A stretch of DNA of 64,000 nt from Pithys albifrons albifrons (GCF_047495875.1 NC_092470.1:17534001-17598000), one strand, 5' to 3'; positions 1-13,523 are shown, counted from the first letter of the stretch. The notes: generated by a model from the letters alone, not told the origin. Numbers and translations are program-made.

Positions 1-348
1 GGTGTTTCGGAAGTGGATCAACAGGTGCATAATGAATGCTAATCCCTCAGACTAAGAATTATCAATACATGAAGGAAAATGTGTATCTGGAAAAGCTTGT
101 GAGGTAGTTCTGGAAAAAAAAAGTTTAAAAATTTTCCATGTAGTTCTTGGAAAACAATTTTAAACTGGTGAAACAAAATTTTTGCAGAATATTTGTAATA
201 CCCAAGTACAGAAATAAAACTGCATAGAATAAAATAAATACTTGGAGAGCAAATAGCCAGCAGTGTTTGGAAGGAAAACTGCAGCCTGTGACTTTTCTTA
301 GAACCTTCTTGTTAATAAAGAGTGCCTTAGCCTGCCAGCCAAGCAATC

Positions 349-364
349 AAAAAAAAAAAAAAAA
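349..364 (+). repeat. Poly-A tract (16 A)
   Basis: An uninterrupted A run is followed by a G-rich stretch. It could be the tail of a retrocopy, but I see no recognisable retrosequence upstream and no target-site duplication, so I call it a simple homopolymer. Confidence 0.85.
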
Positions 365-1452
365 GGGGGAGTGGGGGTGTTGAATTTGTCACCAAAGAAA
401 AGGCCACATTGCAGATGCCTTGATAGAAGACACAGCTTACATCTGCCTTCAGGATCCAGAAGCTGTGGAATGTCTGAAAGGGAGGGATATGTTTTGGCAG
501 CGTTACCTGATCCGTGTGTCAAGGGAAGCATTAACACCATACTTCCATCCCTCACAGATACAGATTGATGGAAGCAACATTCCCGTAAACAAATCACAGG
601 GGACCACCTCGCTCTCCTCTCTTGCTTCCAACCAGGCACATCCCACAGAGCTGTGTATCTTCAGCAGTGCCTCAGGAGCCAGGCAAGACACGACCAGTGC
701 ATTGACACTTCAAGCAGCCAAGATTGTCACGTTGTACTATTTTTTCCGCTGTGCTGGAGTTTATGAGCCTCCTTTGTCATCACACACGTGCTGTCAGCAA
801 AGCTTTCCAGACAGAAACTTCTCTTATGTAACAAAGGTCTGTTTAAAACAATAAACCAGGGCTAGGATGTCAAGGGAACCACAGTACATTACTAGAGAGG
901 ATCACATTTGAGAAAACACTTTTAAAGAAATCCTGTTTGCTTTCCATGTGCTTTTCATGATGTTTTTTACCCTGTTAATTACCAATGCAATTGCAGTCTT
1001 GTAGCTCATCTTCCTTTGGATGTGCCTGTGGTGGAGCTGTAATGTGGTGTGATGTAATACAGACTTTTGCATTTCCATGGCATCTTTCATCCCAGTAATC
1101 ACAAAGCAGCCTATCAGTAAGAACGGACTTGCAAATGGGGAAAGATATTGCATATCTACTTAGGGAAGCACCCAAATTTTACAAGTCTCTGTAAGGAATT
1201 GTGTTAATTTCACAAAGAAGATTTTGAAGAACAGTCAGGCTTGGACAGACATGACAAGGTGTGAGCAGAGGAGAGAGATCACTAACACCAGGTAACCTCA
1301 CAACTGTTCATTATATCTGAACATCCAGGCAGAGCCTTTTCTTCTACTATGAGACACACGTGGTTTTAAACTCTTCATCCCACATGGGCAAAGTGAGATG
1401 TGCATGATTAGGATCATAATGAAGCACTGGTGGGGCCAGGGAAAGCCTGCTT

Positions 1453-1476
1453 TGCAAACCTGCAAGGTTTGCAGGT
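1453..1476. repeat. Overlapping 8-bp inverted repeats
   Basis: Arms TGCAAACC (1453-1460) and GGTTTGCA (1466-1473) pair perfectly around a 5-nt loop. Overlapping them, ACCTGCAA (1458-1465) and TTGCAGGT (1469-1476) also pair perfectly around a 3-nt loop. The two hairpins exclude each other. No function is inferred. Confidence 0.8.
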
Positions 1477-3209
1477 ACAATGCAGATCAGTGATTACAAT
1501 CTCCCACTTTGATTGGGGGATTTCCCCTCTGCAAAATAACCTGTCATATCTCTGGATCTGAAAGCTGAAGAGTTGGGGGCTGGGATTAAATGCATAGTTG
1601 TTTCAAAGCAAGCAGCAGTATTTTCTCAGAGTGGAAGAAATTTATCCCAAGAGTATTTCGAATGTGGTGTTGGTTGGACAGGTGCAAGTGATCCCACTTG
1701 TACTGCCAAAGCAGTGTAGAGAACAGCTAAAATGAACAGGAGAGCAGCAGTGCCAGGAACTTGTTTGGAGAACTTCAGCAGTTTGTGAATAAGTTGTGGC
1801 ATTGTTTGGTTTCTCAGTGTAAATGTGGTAACAGCAGAGTGGTGCAAGCGATTGTTGGGCCACACTGTTACTCCACTGGAGTGTTGTGCTGTTGGAGATC
1901 ACGTGTGTGTTAGTGAGTAGTCTGCCAGGAGAGGGGCTGTCAAGCAACACAGAAAGAACTTTCACACTCTTCTAGTTTTGAGGGGCTGCTTTTGGCTTGG
2001 CTCTTTGTAGTCCTGTTAGCAGCTGGAGTGCAGCGGGTGCACTCATGGCACGCATCTTCTGCTTTCGATTCATCCAAGAGGACTGGATGAAGCTAAAGCA
2101 GCCCAGACCATTCCACAACTCCAGCCAAGGCACAGTAATGAGGATTAATCAGAAGCACACTCCTGAAACCAACTAAAATGCTAATGCATATGCACTTGGC
2201 ATCGTTCAAAGGTCTTTCAGCGTTGCGACCGAAGCAGCACGGCATATGCAGTTAGCAGGATGCCTGTTCCCTCAGTAACTCTCAACTTGGCTGGTTCATT
2301 TCAACCATTCAACATGTGATATTGGGGCAGCGATCTTGAGTACTGTGTTCCTGTAATTTTGGGAAATACAAGTGGGTAGGTAGGGAAAACTCCTCCAAAA
2401 CAGTGACCTTTCTGAAAATGAAGGCTGCGCTGTAAGTGCAGCTGTTAAAGAGGCTGCAGGGGAGACCATAAATATCCCAGCAACAGCAAAAACTCAGGTT
2501 AGGGCTCGCACTTTATTAGACACAAAATAATCCAAACATGAGAGAGAATACAATAGGCATCATATGATCCATTCCTCCCCAAACTGCTTGCTTACAAAGC
2601 ACTCTGTGTTTCTGTGGTTATGAGGTGTAAGTTTTCCCTGTCCTCCCACTTGCACGCTGGATTTTACAACAGTGAGAGGAGCTACGTTGTTTTGCATGAC
2701 TTCACTGCAGGTGACAAAGTTCAGAGTCAAGAACAGTATTACAGGGATGAAAGGGAACAGCCTACACGTGTCTGCCTGCCCCACGCTTAGTGCTGCAGAA
2801 CAGGAGGGTGCACCTCAGCTACCTACGCACAAGGACAGGTCCAGTTTTCACCCACAGCCTTGACTCCACTGCTGCATTCCCCACAGTGTAAGAATACCCC
2901 AGGTTCTTAGCTTACATGCTGCTATTTATAATCTTTGTGTGATGCCAGACATGTACATATATCAGTATGACACTTTCAGAAAGCAATGCTGCTATTTTAG
3001 CAGCCCTCTAATGAACAGCGTGGGCAAAGCCACCTAGACAGGCTGATTGAGAAAAGTGTTGGTGAGGGAGGGCTGTGGTGGTCTGCTGGTTGTTTGGGGG
3101 GTGGGGGGATGTTTCTAAAATACTAGACTCTTTTTTCCTTTTTTTTTTTCTTTAACACTTTGTTGCCATTAAGAATAATCTTAAATGGCCTCTTTCTTCC
3201 TTGGCAGTC

Positions 3210-3243
3210 CTCCCTCCCCCCTCCCACCCAGCACCCCTCCCCC
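3210..3243 (-). other. C-rich tract, potential G-quadruplex on minus strand
   Basis: The plus strand is a run of C blocks. The minus strand therefore has at least five runs of three or more G separated by short loops, which fits the canonical G-quadruplex pattern. It sits about 150 bp before a CpG-retaining block, so it could mark an open regulatory region. That link is inference. Confidence 0.55.
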
Positions 3244-3394
3244 AGATGTCTTGATTAGTGGCTGTGTGTATGCTGGTCAGATTCTGGGATTAATGATGGC
3301 TAATTTGTCTGAGGTTGGTACAGCCTAGCCAGCAGGCTCTCTACCACCAGCTTTTGCTGCCATATGGGTAGAAGCAGCTGTTTCAATTACTTTC

Positions 3395-3560
3395 TGTGCC
3401 CAGATGTGTCAGACGAGACACCCGTGCTCTGCGGGGTACGTTCAGCCGCTCGGCAGCTAATTACTTCAATCGCGTGTCGGAGCATGATGCTGTGTACTGT
3501 AAAAGGGGTTTGAGAACAGCCGAGTGCCAGCTGTCACCACGGCTCACACTGATGCGAGCC
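3395..3560. promoter_or_regulatory. Candidate conserved regulatory element (CpG-retaining)
   Basis: About ten CpG dinucleotides survive in roughly 150 bp of otherwise CpG-poor DNA, alongside a homeodomain-type TAATTA core (GCTAATTACTTC). No repeat signature or protein-like frame is visible. Retained CpGs in a gene desert often mark enhancers or small hypomethylated elements. The call rests on composition only, with no alignment. Confidence 0.35.
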
Positions 3561-3865
3561 TGATAGTCTGGGACCAGATCTGAGCTTCAACTTTCTGGGA
3601 ATCTTGATACACACAGTGGATGTGGCTAATGGTGGGACTCTCATCGGCGGATGCGTGTGCCCCTCTGCCTATGTGTGTGCTTTTGTTGTAGAGAAAACTA
3701 TAGAATATGTGCTGTGTAACAGCCACAAGGATACATATAAAACTCTCACAGCTGGTGCAAAGCAGACTAGCTCTGTTAACTTCAGAGCTTCACTTGCACT
3801 AGTTGACAATTTCCTTAGGCTGGGAGTATAAACCCTGTATCGTTGTGGAGGGGGTTTTTTGCCTT

Positions 3866-3940
3866 CTTACTGGCACCAGTATAAATTTGGAGTCACTGTA
3901 TTTTAGTTAATGTAGTTTCACTGACACAAGGTGAATGTGA
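3866..3940. repeat. Ancient palindromic amniote repeat (MITE-like), copy 1
   Basis: The text CACCAGTATAAATTTGGAGT, followed after a central spacer by an imperfect reverse complement (TAGTTTCACTGACAC), has the layout of a short palindromic interspersed repeat common in turtle, crocodile and bird genomes. That family reads roughly CACCAGTGTAAA-TGGAGTAACTCC with mirrored arms. The copy is heavily diverged. Family membership is from memory and I do not assign a library name. Confidence 0.4.
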
Positions 3941-3989
3941 CGAGGAAATAAGGTCTGTCAAATGTCTGACAATCAGTGTGACAATCTCA

Positions 3990-6900
3990 TTCTAGATCCT
4001 ACTTGCCTGACTCAATAACTTTGCCTCCATCCTCTGGTTTTACTTTCGGCATCCTCCCAGTGTCAATCTCTGCTTGGTCTGGTGTTCATTGTCCCAGAGG
4101 GCAGAACCATCTGATTTTGGGCTGGATCTTATCCTAGTGGAGGTTTCTTTGCACTTGGCAATGGAATGGGTCCAGCCACCATATTTGAAAGGAAAATCAT
4201 TAACTATTACACCAAGTCTAGTATCCTGATCCAGTAGACCTGTGTTACTAGAATTTCTTTGTGGTCCCTGCAATTTCCAGGAATATTTTTCTTATCCTGA
4301 AGTTTAAGTAATTTCCAAAGGAAATGTGTTCATCTAGGCAGATAAACTACCCCAGCCAAAATAGTGCTTAGGACTTCTGGCCGTATCAACTTCCCAGTCA
4401 TGCTTACCAGAGTCCAGCAAACATTAGCAGTGGCACAGCAGAAGAGAGACAGTTCAGCAGAAAAATTAGATGGCATCCTAGAATCATTGGCAGAATGAAT
4501 TACCCAGAAGTTGGATTAGGCACATAAGGGCCCAGGAAAAGCAAACGAGTCCTTCCACTGCACTACCAACATCTCTACTTCATTTAACAGTACCATTTTT
4601 TCCTCAAAGCACTTAAGCCCAACCCTGCATAAAGTCTGTTGGTTTAAATTGATATTTGCATTTACTGTGATGTAATTCCCTGAATGAGCAATCCCTGAGT
4701 GTAAATTAAAATCAAGCCTGTGTTGTCTGCTAGGTGAGAGCCCTATAAAAAGGTTAATGGTGCAATGACTAATGTCAGAAAAGTGTTGTGGTCACCTGTG
4801 ATGTGATCAATGAATCCAAATAATAGTCAAATTAATGGAGCTGGTAGAGAGTCAGGGTGGGGGGACAGGGTAGGAGAAAGAGTGAGGAAAGAATCCGATA
4901 TAAATACACTTCTTGCGAAAATTACTACAAACAAGTCTGAAAACAAGTGCAGAGCAAAGCATTTAATGCAATGCCATTGCCATTTTGGGCAAATACTCCA
5001 TAATTTGGGGTAGTTACTAACGTTATCATCATCATCATAATACACGTATTTAGGAAAAATAAACATTTGTTTTGTGTTAATTCTATGGTAATCAGGGTGA
5101 TTGTACTGTACTTAGCTACTGTTTGTTATCATGGTTATTTTTAGTGGTTCTTAGTTATTAATGTCCTGGAAGATTCAACAGTCTTCAGCACTATTTCAGC
5201 CCGCTGTCCTCTGATAGGCACAACTATCTGGGGGTTTAGGGTGGTTTTTTTTGTTTGTTTGGGTTTTTTTGGTTTTTTTGCATATTCTAATGATCTGCTG
5301 CTACACAGTTTTATAAACAAAAATAGATTTCCTTCTTGTCAGACGAACAGTAGACACTGGCTTCTTGCTTTGCACCAGTCTAGTAGGGCAAAGGGCCTGC
5401 AGTTGAGTGCCCTGTCTCCTCGCTAAGCTTTATTTATATTGCCAGATGGGTGAAGAGAAGCCTTCACATGAAGAGAATCAGCCTTCCCCATGTGTTTTCT
5501 GTGTTCTGTAATCTCATGAAGATGGACGGTGTTGCAACATTCTCACAAGTGAAGTAACGGGTGTTGCAAAGAACAGCATAGAAACACATTTTTTTTAATG
5601 TATCCTAGAAGCTATTTTTAGTCCTTCCAATGAATTTTTAAAATCCCAGTAGTGTATTGGCACATACCTACTTCCCTTTAGCATGATGGACATATTTGTT
5701 TGGGAATCAAGGCTCAGATTTAACAAGTCACTGCTGCTGATCTGTGATAACCAACCATGTACGTGTGTGCTCTTTACGAGAGTGACCGGGGCTAACTCGG
5801 CGCATGACCGTGACAACCTATCACTTAATGGGCTGTAGCCTTTTCCTGAATCCATGCTTTACCTTCTAATCCTATTTTCCTGCTCACTTTCTTATAACTT
5901 CCTATTTTGTTCCACAGGGAATTTGTTGAGGGAGCGTGAATAGGAACTGAACACCACTTTGCCAGGCTCCCCGAGCAGGAGCTTGTGTGCAAATTGTTTG
6001 AGCTGTTTATTGTATCTCTGAAGGCAAGTCCAGATGAGAAAGATATAGTTGCATGTTAAAACACAATAAAGTTTGTAGTTAAGGTTCTTTGGTTACTATT
6101 TTTGCAGTGTGATACATTGGTGTGTTCTGGGAATGTGATGTGCTGTATGGAAGACCAATAGAGCTCCAGACACCTTCAGAGAGGAAGGAAAACTTTTGTG
6201 ACAAAACACCTTTGTACAGATTTATTCCTGATGCAATGCATGTGATTTCCTTGTAACAAGCATAGTTGCTCTTCAGACAAATGCATCCCTTCTTCTCTGA
6301 TTTTATTTAATGTTGTCCACTGGAAAAATCAGGTTAGTCATATTCAGTAGAATTCCTAATTTTACCTGGGCTGAGACCTGATCTGGATCCAGTTTGGATT
6401 TGAATTGGGGGGTGGTTTAATCCAAAGTTTTCATTCTGTCTCCAAAACAAAAAAAACATGATAATAGGGAAGAGAGGGATGATGGTCAAACCTTTCTGCA
6501 TCTTTCCCACTGCATGTTTGACTACAAAAACAGTAAAAGAAGAGAAATTTCACCTCTTTTTTCAACTGTGTAGGTATGACTTAAACATTTGTATTCATGC
6601 CCATGTGATGTTTTAATGGGGTTTTCCAAGTATTAAGTTGTCAAGCCTGTTGTTGGAAACACAGAATCTTCAGCTACAGAAGAGACTTATCAAACTCTGC
6701 TCACAGATGGAGCCTCAGTAGTGCAGCAGAGCTTTCAAATCCTGTGGACTTTGTCTTAACTGATTCAGACCTCCACAAATGAATTGTCATTTCCTGAAAG
6801 AAATGAAAGTCAGAAGTACAAATGAATTGCATAAATGTGACAACATTGAAGCCCAATAAGCAGACAAAAGAATGGAAAGCTTCCCAGAAATATTCCCTGG

Positions 6901-8590
6901 GGAGAAGTCAAGAATTATCTAATGTGGATAAATAGGTTAAAAGGATATCCACATCCTGGGCTTTGATAAATTTAAGATTGACAGGTTGAATGAGGAAGAG
7001 GTAGCCCTAAGCAGAAGTTTGTATTCAGGGCGAGATGTCAACTGAGGGAAAAACAGGCTCAAAGCTGAGGCGTATGATTTAATCAAGGAATCTGACAGAC
7101 TCACTGAAAACTTCTCAGATAAGACACTGGGAATAAGAGACAATGTCAATAAGTACATTTGATTCTCATGCTTGCTTTAGGAAGCAAAGTTTTACATTGG
7201 GAAATGGAAGTTGAGACCACGTTTAAAAGTTCTTTGTATCTTCCTTATGGAGCAGAGTAGATGATCAAAATATGAAGTTGTATTTTGATACTGAGGGCAA
7301 AAAATATGCTCAGGAAGGGCTTCATGGAGTTATTATAAAACCTAAATAGAGATAGGTCTTCTCTCTGTGGACTTTGCAGTACAGATGAGGTTGCATGAGT
7401 TTGGATATGATTACTAATGTGAGTTGAGCTATAAAAAATGAAGCAGGTGATGTCAAACCATGACAGAAACCAGATAGGCCCAGTTGGATTTGGGCATAAT
7501 TTGTTTTGTGTTCATTGAAGTCTCATAGCTAGATTTATGGAGGCTAAATGGCATGGGAAAGCTTGCACAATGAGTCAATAGTAAATTCAGGATTTGAATA
7601 TTTCACGGCTTTATTCCATGTCCCTGTGGCATGTAACATATTTACTTGTGTCCTACTGCAAGAAATGGCCTCTGAATACATACAGCACATTCAGGGATGA
7701 AAGAGTTAATTTGAAGATTTCCTTTGGTTTATAGTTGTACATCAAGGATGAGGAATACAAAATTACTATCCCATACAACATTAAATCATGAATTAATGAC
7801 CTTTAGAGTTGAGTCTCTAACACCATAATATAATATGCTTTTGAAAAAAAAAAAAAAGTCGGTTGTTTTGTGCAGGCAAGAATCGCCAGGTCCTCAGAAA
7901 CTGCCTGTAGAACACATAAAAGCTGAAGAAAAACACAGGTAAAAATGCAGCCCATGGAATCCTCTTAAAAGAATGAAAAGAATAGGCTCGATGAGTGGTT
8001 TACTGCAGCCTCTCTGAACAGGGAGAAAGGGGAATGCAAACATTCTTAAGTTACTCATAAAAATAACATTAGTTTTTCTTCTCCATTTTTATGATTCAGG
8101 AGGGAGATTCACTGGTATCTAAGAACTTCCAGAGCTGGCAGAGCTCTTTGAATACACTGCTACTCCAAGAACAAGACAGGAACCATCAAGATAATTGTCT
8201 GATACAAATCTTTTGTTAGAGTAATAGATTTTGTACTGTCACGATTCCTGAATTATAGCCATATGTACCAGTGAATGATGAAACATGTAAATGGTAATTC
8301 ATCATTAACTCTCTGTATGAGAAACTAAATTATTCTTTTCAGTGCTGTTCTTGTATCTGAGACATGATCCATTACGTTATGCTGTAATTTATAGACGTGG
8401 TGGAATCAGCCAAAAAGTTGTATTCTCTTCCAACCCTTATAGTTTAATATTTAGGCTTCTCCTCCCTCATTCATTCAATTTTTATTTAATTGTAATTTAT
8501 TTCCTCAGGGAAAATTAGGCAGAGTGGCTGTGTTCCAGAAAAATGGGGTGCAGCTTAATATGGTAATTTTTGGATTAGTCTAAAAGTTTT
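3990..8590. other. Non-coding stretch, no gene recognised
   Basis: The sequence is AT-leaning and low in CpG. It contains T/G-rich simple sequence at about 5245-5280 and an A tract near 7843-7856. Short open frames (all below 90 codons) show no domain or splice context I recognise. Confidence 0.6.
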
Positions 8591-8599
8591 GATGCCAAT

Positions 8600-8645
8600 A
8601 GCCTGTGTAATTTTGAGGAAATCACTCAGTCTTTCCATGAACACT
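8600..8645 (+). repeat. MIR/CORE-SINE-like fragment (weak)
   Basis: TGTGTAATTTTGAGGAAATC followed by ACTCAGTCTTTCC resembles the MIR core-to-3' segment TGTGACCTTGGGCAAGTCAC-TTAACCTCTCTG with many substitutions. Only part of the consensus can be followed, so this could be a chance resemblance. Confidence 0.3.
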
Positions 8646-8649
8646 GTAG

Positions 8650-10265
8650 GAAGAAACAATGATATCCAACTGTGTCACAGGGGGGGCACTTAAGAGGTGT
8701 GTCTAAGGACAAGTGTGAAGCTTTCCACCTTCCTCAGTCCATAACCAGCTTTATCAAAGTCAAGAAGACTAGGGGGGAAAAAAAAAAAAAGAGGGAAGTC
8801 TACTCAGGAACTAAATACCCCTCTGTGGGTAAAAAATTAAATAAAGAAAAATTAAAAATTGACATTTTGGATTTTAAAAAGAACATCAAAATTTGTAACT
8901 ATGAAAATCTTAATTGGGCTCTCACGGCTCCATTGCATTAATTTATTTACCCTTTCAGTCTGTTCAAATGTACTGCTGGTGTGGCACCACTGCTGATGCA
9001 ACTCCGACAAAGATCTGGAATAGCTGCTGTTCTTGTTGCCTCAAATTCTGCAATCAGAAGAAGAAAGGCCTGGGAAAGTATTCAGATTAATGGAACACCA
9101 CTACAAAGGTGGCTGTGGGATTTAACTGTTTGTTGGCGTTATTCACGCTGGCGTGGTCTGTGCAAGCCTTAGCCCACACCATGGGGATCAAATAGATGGC
9201 AAAGACTTTGTGTGTTTCTATCCAAGTGATAAGAGCAGATGAAATAAAAATCAGAAACAGACTCTGTGTTACAGTTTAAAGGCCAAAGGAGGGGCAGGGT
9301 TAGTATTAATGCTCAAGAAATAAGTCTTTTTAATTGGCTTTTCTGGAAAAAGTTTTCTGGTTTCAGAAAAGTTTTCCCCAGTTTGATGTCCACTTCCAAT
9401 GTTTTTTTTTCTCCCTCTACATCTGTAAAACATAGAAGTGCTGTATTGTTTTATCTCCCAGGGAAGATATCCTTTCTTCTAGATGTAACCCTACCTCTAA
9501 ATGACTTCAGAGTTCAGATTCCTGGAGGTGTAGTGGATATATGGCAATCCAGGCCGTAATTTACAATAAACCATCTTCTGACACCACATCCATGACTTAA
9601 CACTGCAAGTATTTTGTTGGAGAGGCTGCCCTGCACTGCCATGGTGAGAGAGCCTTACTGTGTCATGGTAAATATTTTATTATTTATCCTGTTGTGGTTA
9701 TTTCATATTCTGCCACAGACATCTTCTCAATTTCTGTTTCTGCCCGGACACGTTTTCTGATATCCCTCCTGGAACAGGCAGATGTTCCTAATGCACAAAA
9801 AATTCAATGTTTGCAGCATACACTAGCTTGCTTTATTATCCTTGCATGCTGAGGGAACTTTTCAGCTCTCAAGAACACGACTCAAATTCTGAGCACAAAG
9901 TATTAAGGAAAGTGAGCAGAACTAGAGAAAAAAAAAAGAGCTCATATTTTTCTGTATGAAAGAATGATTGGTCAAGAAAGTTTTCTGTATCTCACCTTGT
10001 TTGTTTGTTTGTTTGCCGTATTTGTGTGAGTCACTTCCTTATTTTCACCCAAAAATCAGTAATTTTGAAAATGCAGTTGATCCATCATGAATTTGGTCAG
10101 TAAACTGTATTGCAGTAGCCTGTAAAATTAGCAGATACTTTCAGATGAAGAGGAGTAACCTGGCAAAGTGACAATGTTTGGAATGCATAACCCTGCAAAC
10201 CTTCTCATTGAAGAGCATGTTTGGGACATTTATGGTCCTTAATCTTTTTGCTCTGTCTTCTGCTG
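8650..10265. other. Non-coding stretch, no gene recognised
   Basis: Nothing is recognised apart from an interrupted A run near 8777-8790 and a (TTTG)n tract at 9997-10015. A 97-codon frame at 9266-9559 is not protein-like. Confidence 0.6.
9997..10015 (+). repeat. (TTTG)n microsatellite
   Basis: Four-plus copies of a TTTG unit in direct tandem. Confidence 0.85.
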
Positions 10266-10272
10266 TAATTTT

Positions 10273-10380
10273 TGGACAGGTTACGTAACTACCCTATGAC
10301 TCACCTTCTGCATTTATGAAGGGTTTAATGATACAGGAATAAGTGGTTTGCTTCACTGGTACATGTTGTAAGATTTAACC
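10273..10380 (+). repeat. MIR-like ancient SINE fragment
   Basis: The segment follows the MIR order. GGACAGGTTACGTAACTACC corresponds to GGGCAAGTTACTTAACCTCT. A CTATGACTCACCTTCTGC part corresponds to CTGTGCCTCAGTTTCCTC. The end TTGTAAGATTTAA corresponds to TTGTGAGGATTAA. The three landmarks lie in the right order and at about the right spacing. It is strongly diverged, as expected for a pre-avian insertion. Confidence 0.55.
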
Positions 10381-10484
10381 CAGGGATGGCTTGGTAGTCT
10401 TCAGAAGGCTGGAAGTGCTATCCATGGCTATTAAACATTGCAATGTCATCACCTTTAAATCATCTGCTTTGAAAATCAATTAAC

Positions 10485-10503
10485 AAAAAAAAAAAAAAAA
10501 AAA
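10485..10503 (+). repeat. Poly-A tract (19 A)
   Basis: Uninterrupted A homopolymer about 100 bp past the MIR-like fragment. MIR elements do not end in long poly-A, so the two are probably unrelated. Confidence 0.85.
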
Positions 10504-13500
10504 CCAGTAAGAATTATCCTCCCTGAGTTAATAACAGACATCTTTTGCCAGGGAGTTGGAATTGCAAGAACAATGTCAAGGAAGGGCCCTGTAAAGATGA
10601 AACTTTTTGCATTTTCTGTGTTTATTGTGCTGATATGCATCTACTGTGCAGCAGATATTTTTGTGTGGGAGAATATACTTTAGAAAATGTATTTTTCACA
10701 TGGTGATTTAATACAATTGCTTAAAAAGGGTGTAACTTGAACAGACCCCTCTCAGGAGATCTCTTTTGGCAAAGTGAAAAAGTCCTGTTCTAGCATTACA
10801 AAATCCCCACAGATAAATTTGAAATATATGTCCCTTTCAGTGTTTTGACAGACTACAACTGAATTACTGTGAATGTAAGAAATCTTGGGGGTAGGAACTG
10901 GAGGGGAGGGGACTACTTTCACTTCAGGGATGTATTCTATACAAGCCTGTGCCTGATGATACTCAGCTTCATTTCTGTGTTCATCATCACTAATCCTCAG
11001 TACAAATGAATTTCTGCACTTCTAAACAATCAAAGGTTAAAGACAACTCAGCCATTCATGTGATCTCATTATACTATGTTGATTGCAGTACATCAGAGTT
11101 ATTTATAACCTTAGTTCATAAAGTTGGAGTTCCAGTAAATGAGTTCCTTTCCAAAGGTTAAATATTTATGTCCTTATTTTCTGTCTGAAACAGTCTATAG
11201 TTAGGAATGTGCACTAACTAATGAGCCATCACAGCCATCTTCCAGGAGATAAATAAAAGTTTTGAGTTGGTACACTGGCTCCCAAGGCTACTCCTTGCTC
11301 AAACTTGCTTCTTTACTGCTCCTGTGTGGATTTTCAAAAGAGATCAATGACACAGCAAAGATTTCAAACCATTAGATTTATATAGTCAGACTGAGCCTCG
11401 ACTGAGTGTGCAAAAAAACAGTGTAGTAATAACAGTGATACCCTCTGGCTGCTTCCCTTCTACTGAGTTTAAAAAGACAAAACAGTTACAAATAAAGGAC
11501 AGTAATTTAATCAATTCTTTCAGCCCTTTTTACTTCACAGCCTAGAGACAAGTGTTTTGCACTCTTAGAAAGGGTAGGTAGGAGATTCTGTGTCATCATT
11601 CTTTTATCCATGAACACCAATTATGACCCAGCAGTATTTGCTTCATTGATTTCTGGACTTGAAGTTCTTCCATTTCCCCAGCATGGTTGGAACACAGTTC
11701 TCTGAGGTTACCAAGAGTGCTTTCTGTTCAAAATAAATCTGTATATAACAAGCTAAATTCCACATTCATCTTAAAAATAGGAAAAAAATATAAAGGTCTT
11801 TATGCAAGAGGAGGACCCTGTTACTACTGTCCTGTGAGAAGATACAGGGGATGGATTTGTCCTATGCTTATTATCCTGATTTCTGATTCAAAAATTACTA
11901 AGTGATATTTCAAAAACTCAACATGAAAATAATTCTGTAATGAAACAGAAAACCATTAATATTCAAAAGGCATTCGAGACATCAAGACATCCTGCAGTTA
12001 CATGGCACAGATGTATTTATGCTGTACTTTACTTATACTGTTTTTTCTGGTCTCATAGTGAATTCTTTTAAGTAGTAAGCAGTAGATACTTGCATGGCTA
12101 AGATCTCTGTCATATTTGTGCTTGAAAGGCCTATCTTGGTATTCATTGCATGTCACACTTGGAGGGCCTGTCTCTGAAAACACAGAGCATTTAAATCCCC
12201 CAGCAAACAGGCTCCTCTAAACTAACCCAGCTCTTTTCCAAATCACTGATACTTTTTTCAAATTAGTCTCCAAGATCAGGACGTTTTCGGTATCTATCAC
12301 TTGTGGACTTTTCCAGCCATTCTGTAATCTCTGTATCCCAAATTCAAGGAGGAAAAACTTTCATAGTGACTAAGATTTTTCACTTGTATCCCAGATGTAA
12401 AAGATGAGAATCCAAAAGAAGCTTCTTCCCAGTATTTCTTTGAAGCTGCTTTTCTGTCCCTTAAAGGCCCTATAGGTCTTCACTTGACCACTTCAAGCAG
12501 ATCATATTCAGTTCTTTTGGCAATACCATAATCTGTGGAGATATGAAATAATTGTAACCATTGTGCATCTTTTTCTGAGACTCCTTATTATATGAGTAAA
12601 AGATAAATACTGCAACTTTGATTTGTCACTAGAAAAGTGCTGAAGGGATCCAAGTTGTTGCCAAAACTTAGTTTCTCCACAGTACGGGAAATTTAAATAA
12701 GGTACTCAAGTGATACTCAAAGGATGATGTGTCCCAGACTCCAGAGAAAGGAGAACAAACAAATAATACTCATTGTCAGTCCTGGAAATTATATTGATCC
12801 CTAAACCTGCTGCTTGAGTCTCTGGGTAACAACTTCAAAGTCATACAAGTTTTGAATTCCCTTTTTCACTCTCTACAGAAGATTGATGAGGCAGGGGAGG
12901 TGATTAAATTCTCTAACTAGCATGAGGTGGCAGTTTCATCAAATTGTGGAATTCAGTATACCAAAGCCATAGCATATTTATAGGAAGACATCCACTCTCG
13001 GTGCCAATTGCATGGGACAAAAATAATTCCGAGGTTTCTGTGTGGGCAGGGGATAAGACTGGCATCAGTCATACAGCTGGTGTGGGACTGACCCACACTA
13101 TTTCCACTGCCTTCTTCAGAAAAATAGTAATCCACATTGAAATCTCTTTTGAGGGACTGTTTTACTACATCTTTTCCTCAAGTCTGAAAATTATGGGTGA
13201 ATAGTGATCCCCTGATTGCCCTTCACAATCATGATACAGCCAAAGAAGTTAATAAGTCACCTCTGTAGCCCCCCCTCCCTTCTCTGTACAGACATTTTTT
13301 ACCACATGGGTGAACACAAAGAAATAATCAGATAAGAGATTTTTCTTCTAAATTAGGCCTCTTGTTTGTAAACTGAAAGAGTGCTAATGCAGTTCAAACT
13401 CAGCTGTGTACCACATACGCACACTCAGCCCAGGAGTATTATAAAGAGTGGGAGAATAGGAGGTTTTGTTCTATTCTTCGGTCTCTTTCTATATGAGAGG

Positions 13501-13523
13501 GCCATTCATTCAATCCCTATGCT

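Larger units (their letters stand above)
1..3180. other. Non-coding stretch, no gene recognised
   Basis: I see no exon, RNA gene or recognisable repeat body here. There is a 16-A tract at 349-364, a T-rich run around 3131-3150 and a pair of overlapping hairpins at 1453-1476. A 144-codon open frame at 420-854 has no domain I recognise and is within what chance allows in 64 kb. Polypyrimidine and G-rich patches near 3085-3107 are simple sequence. Confidence 0.6.
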
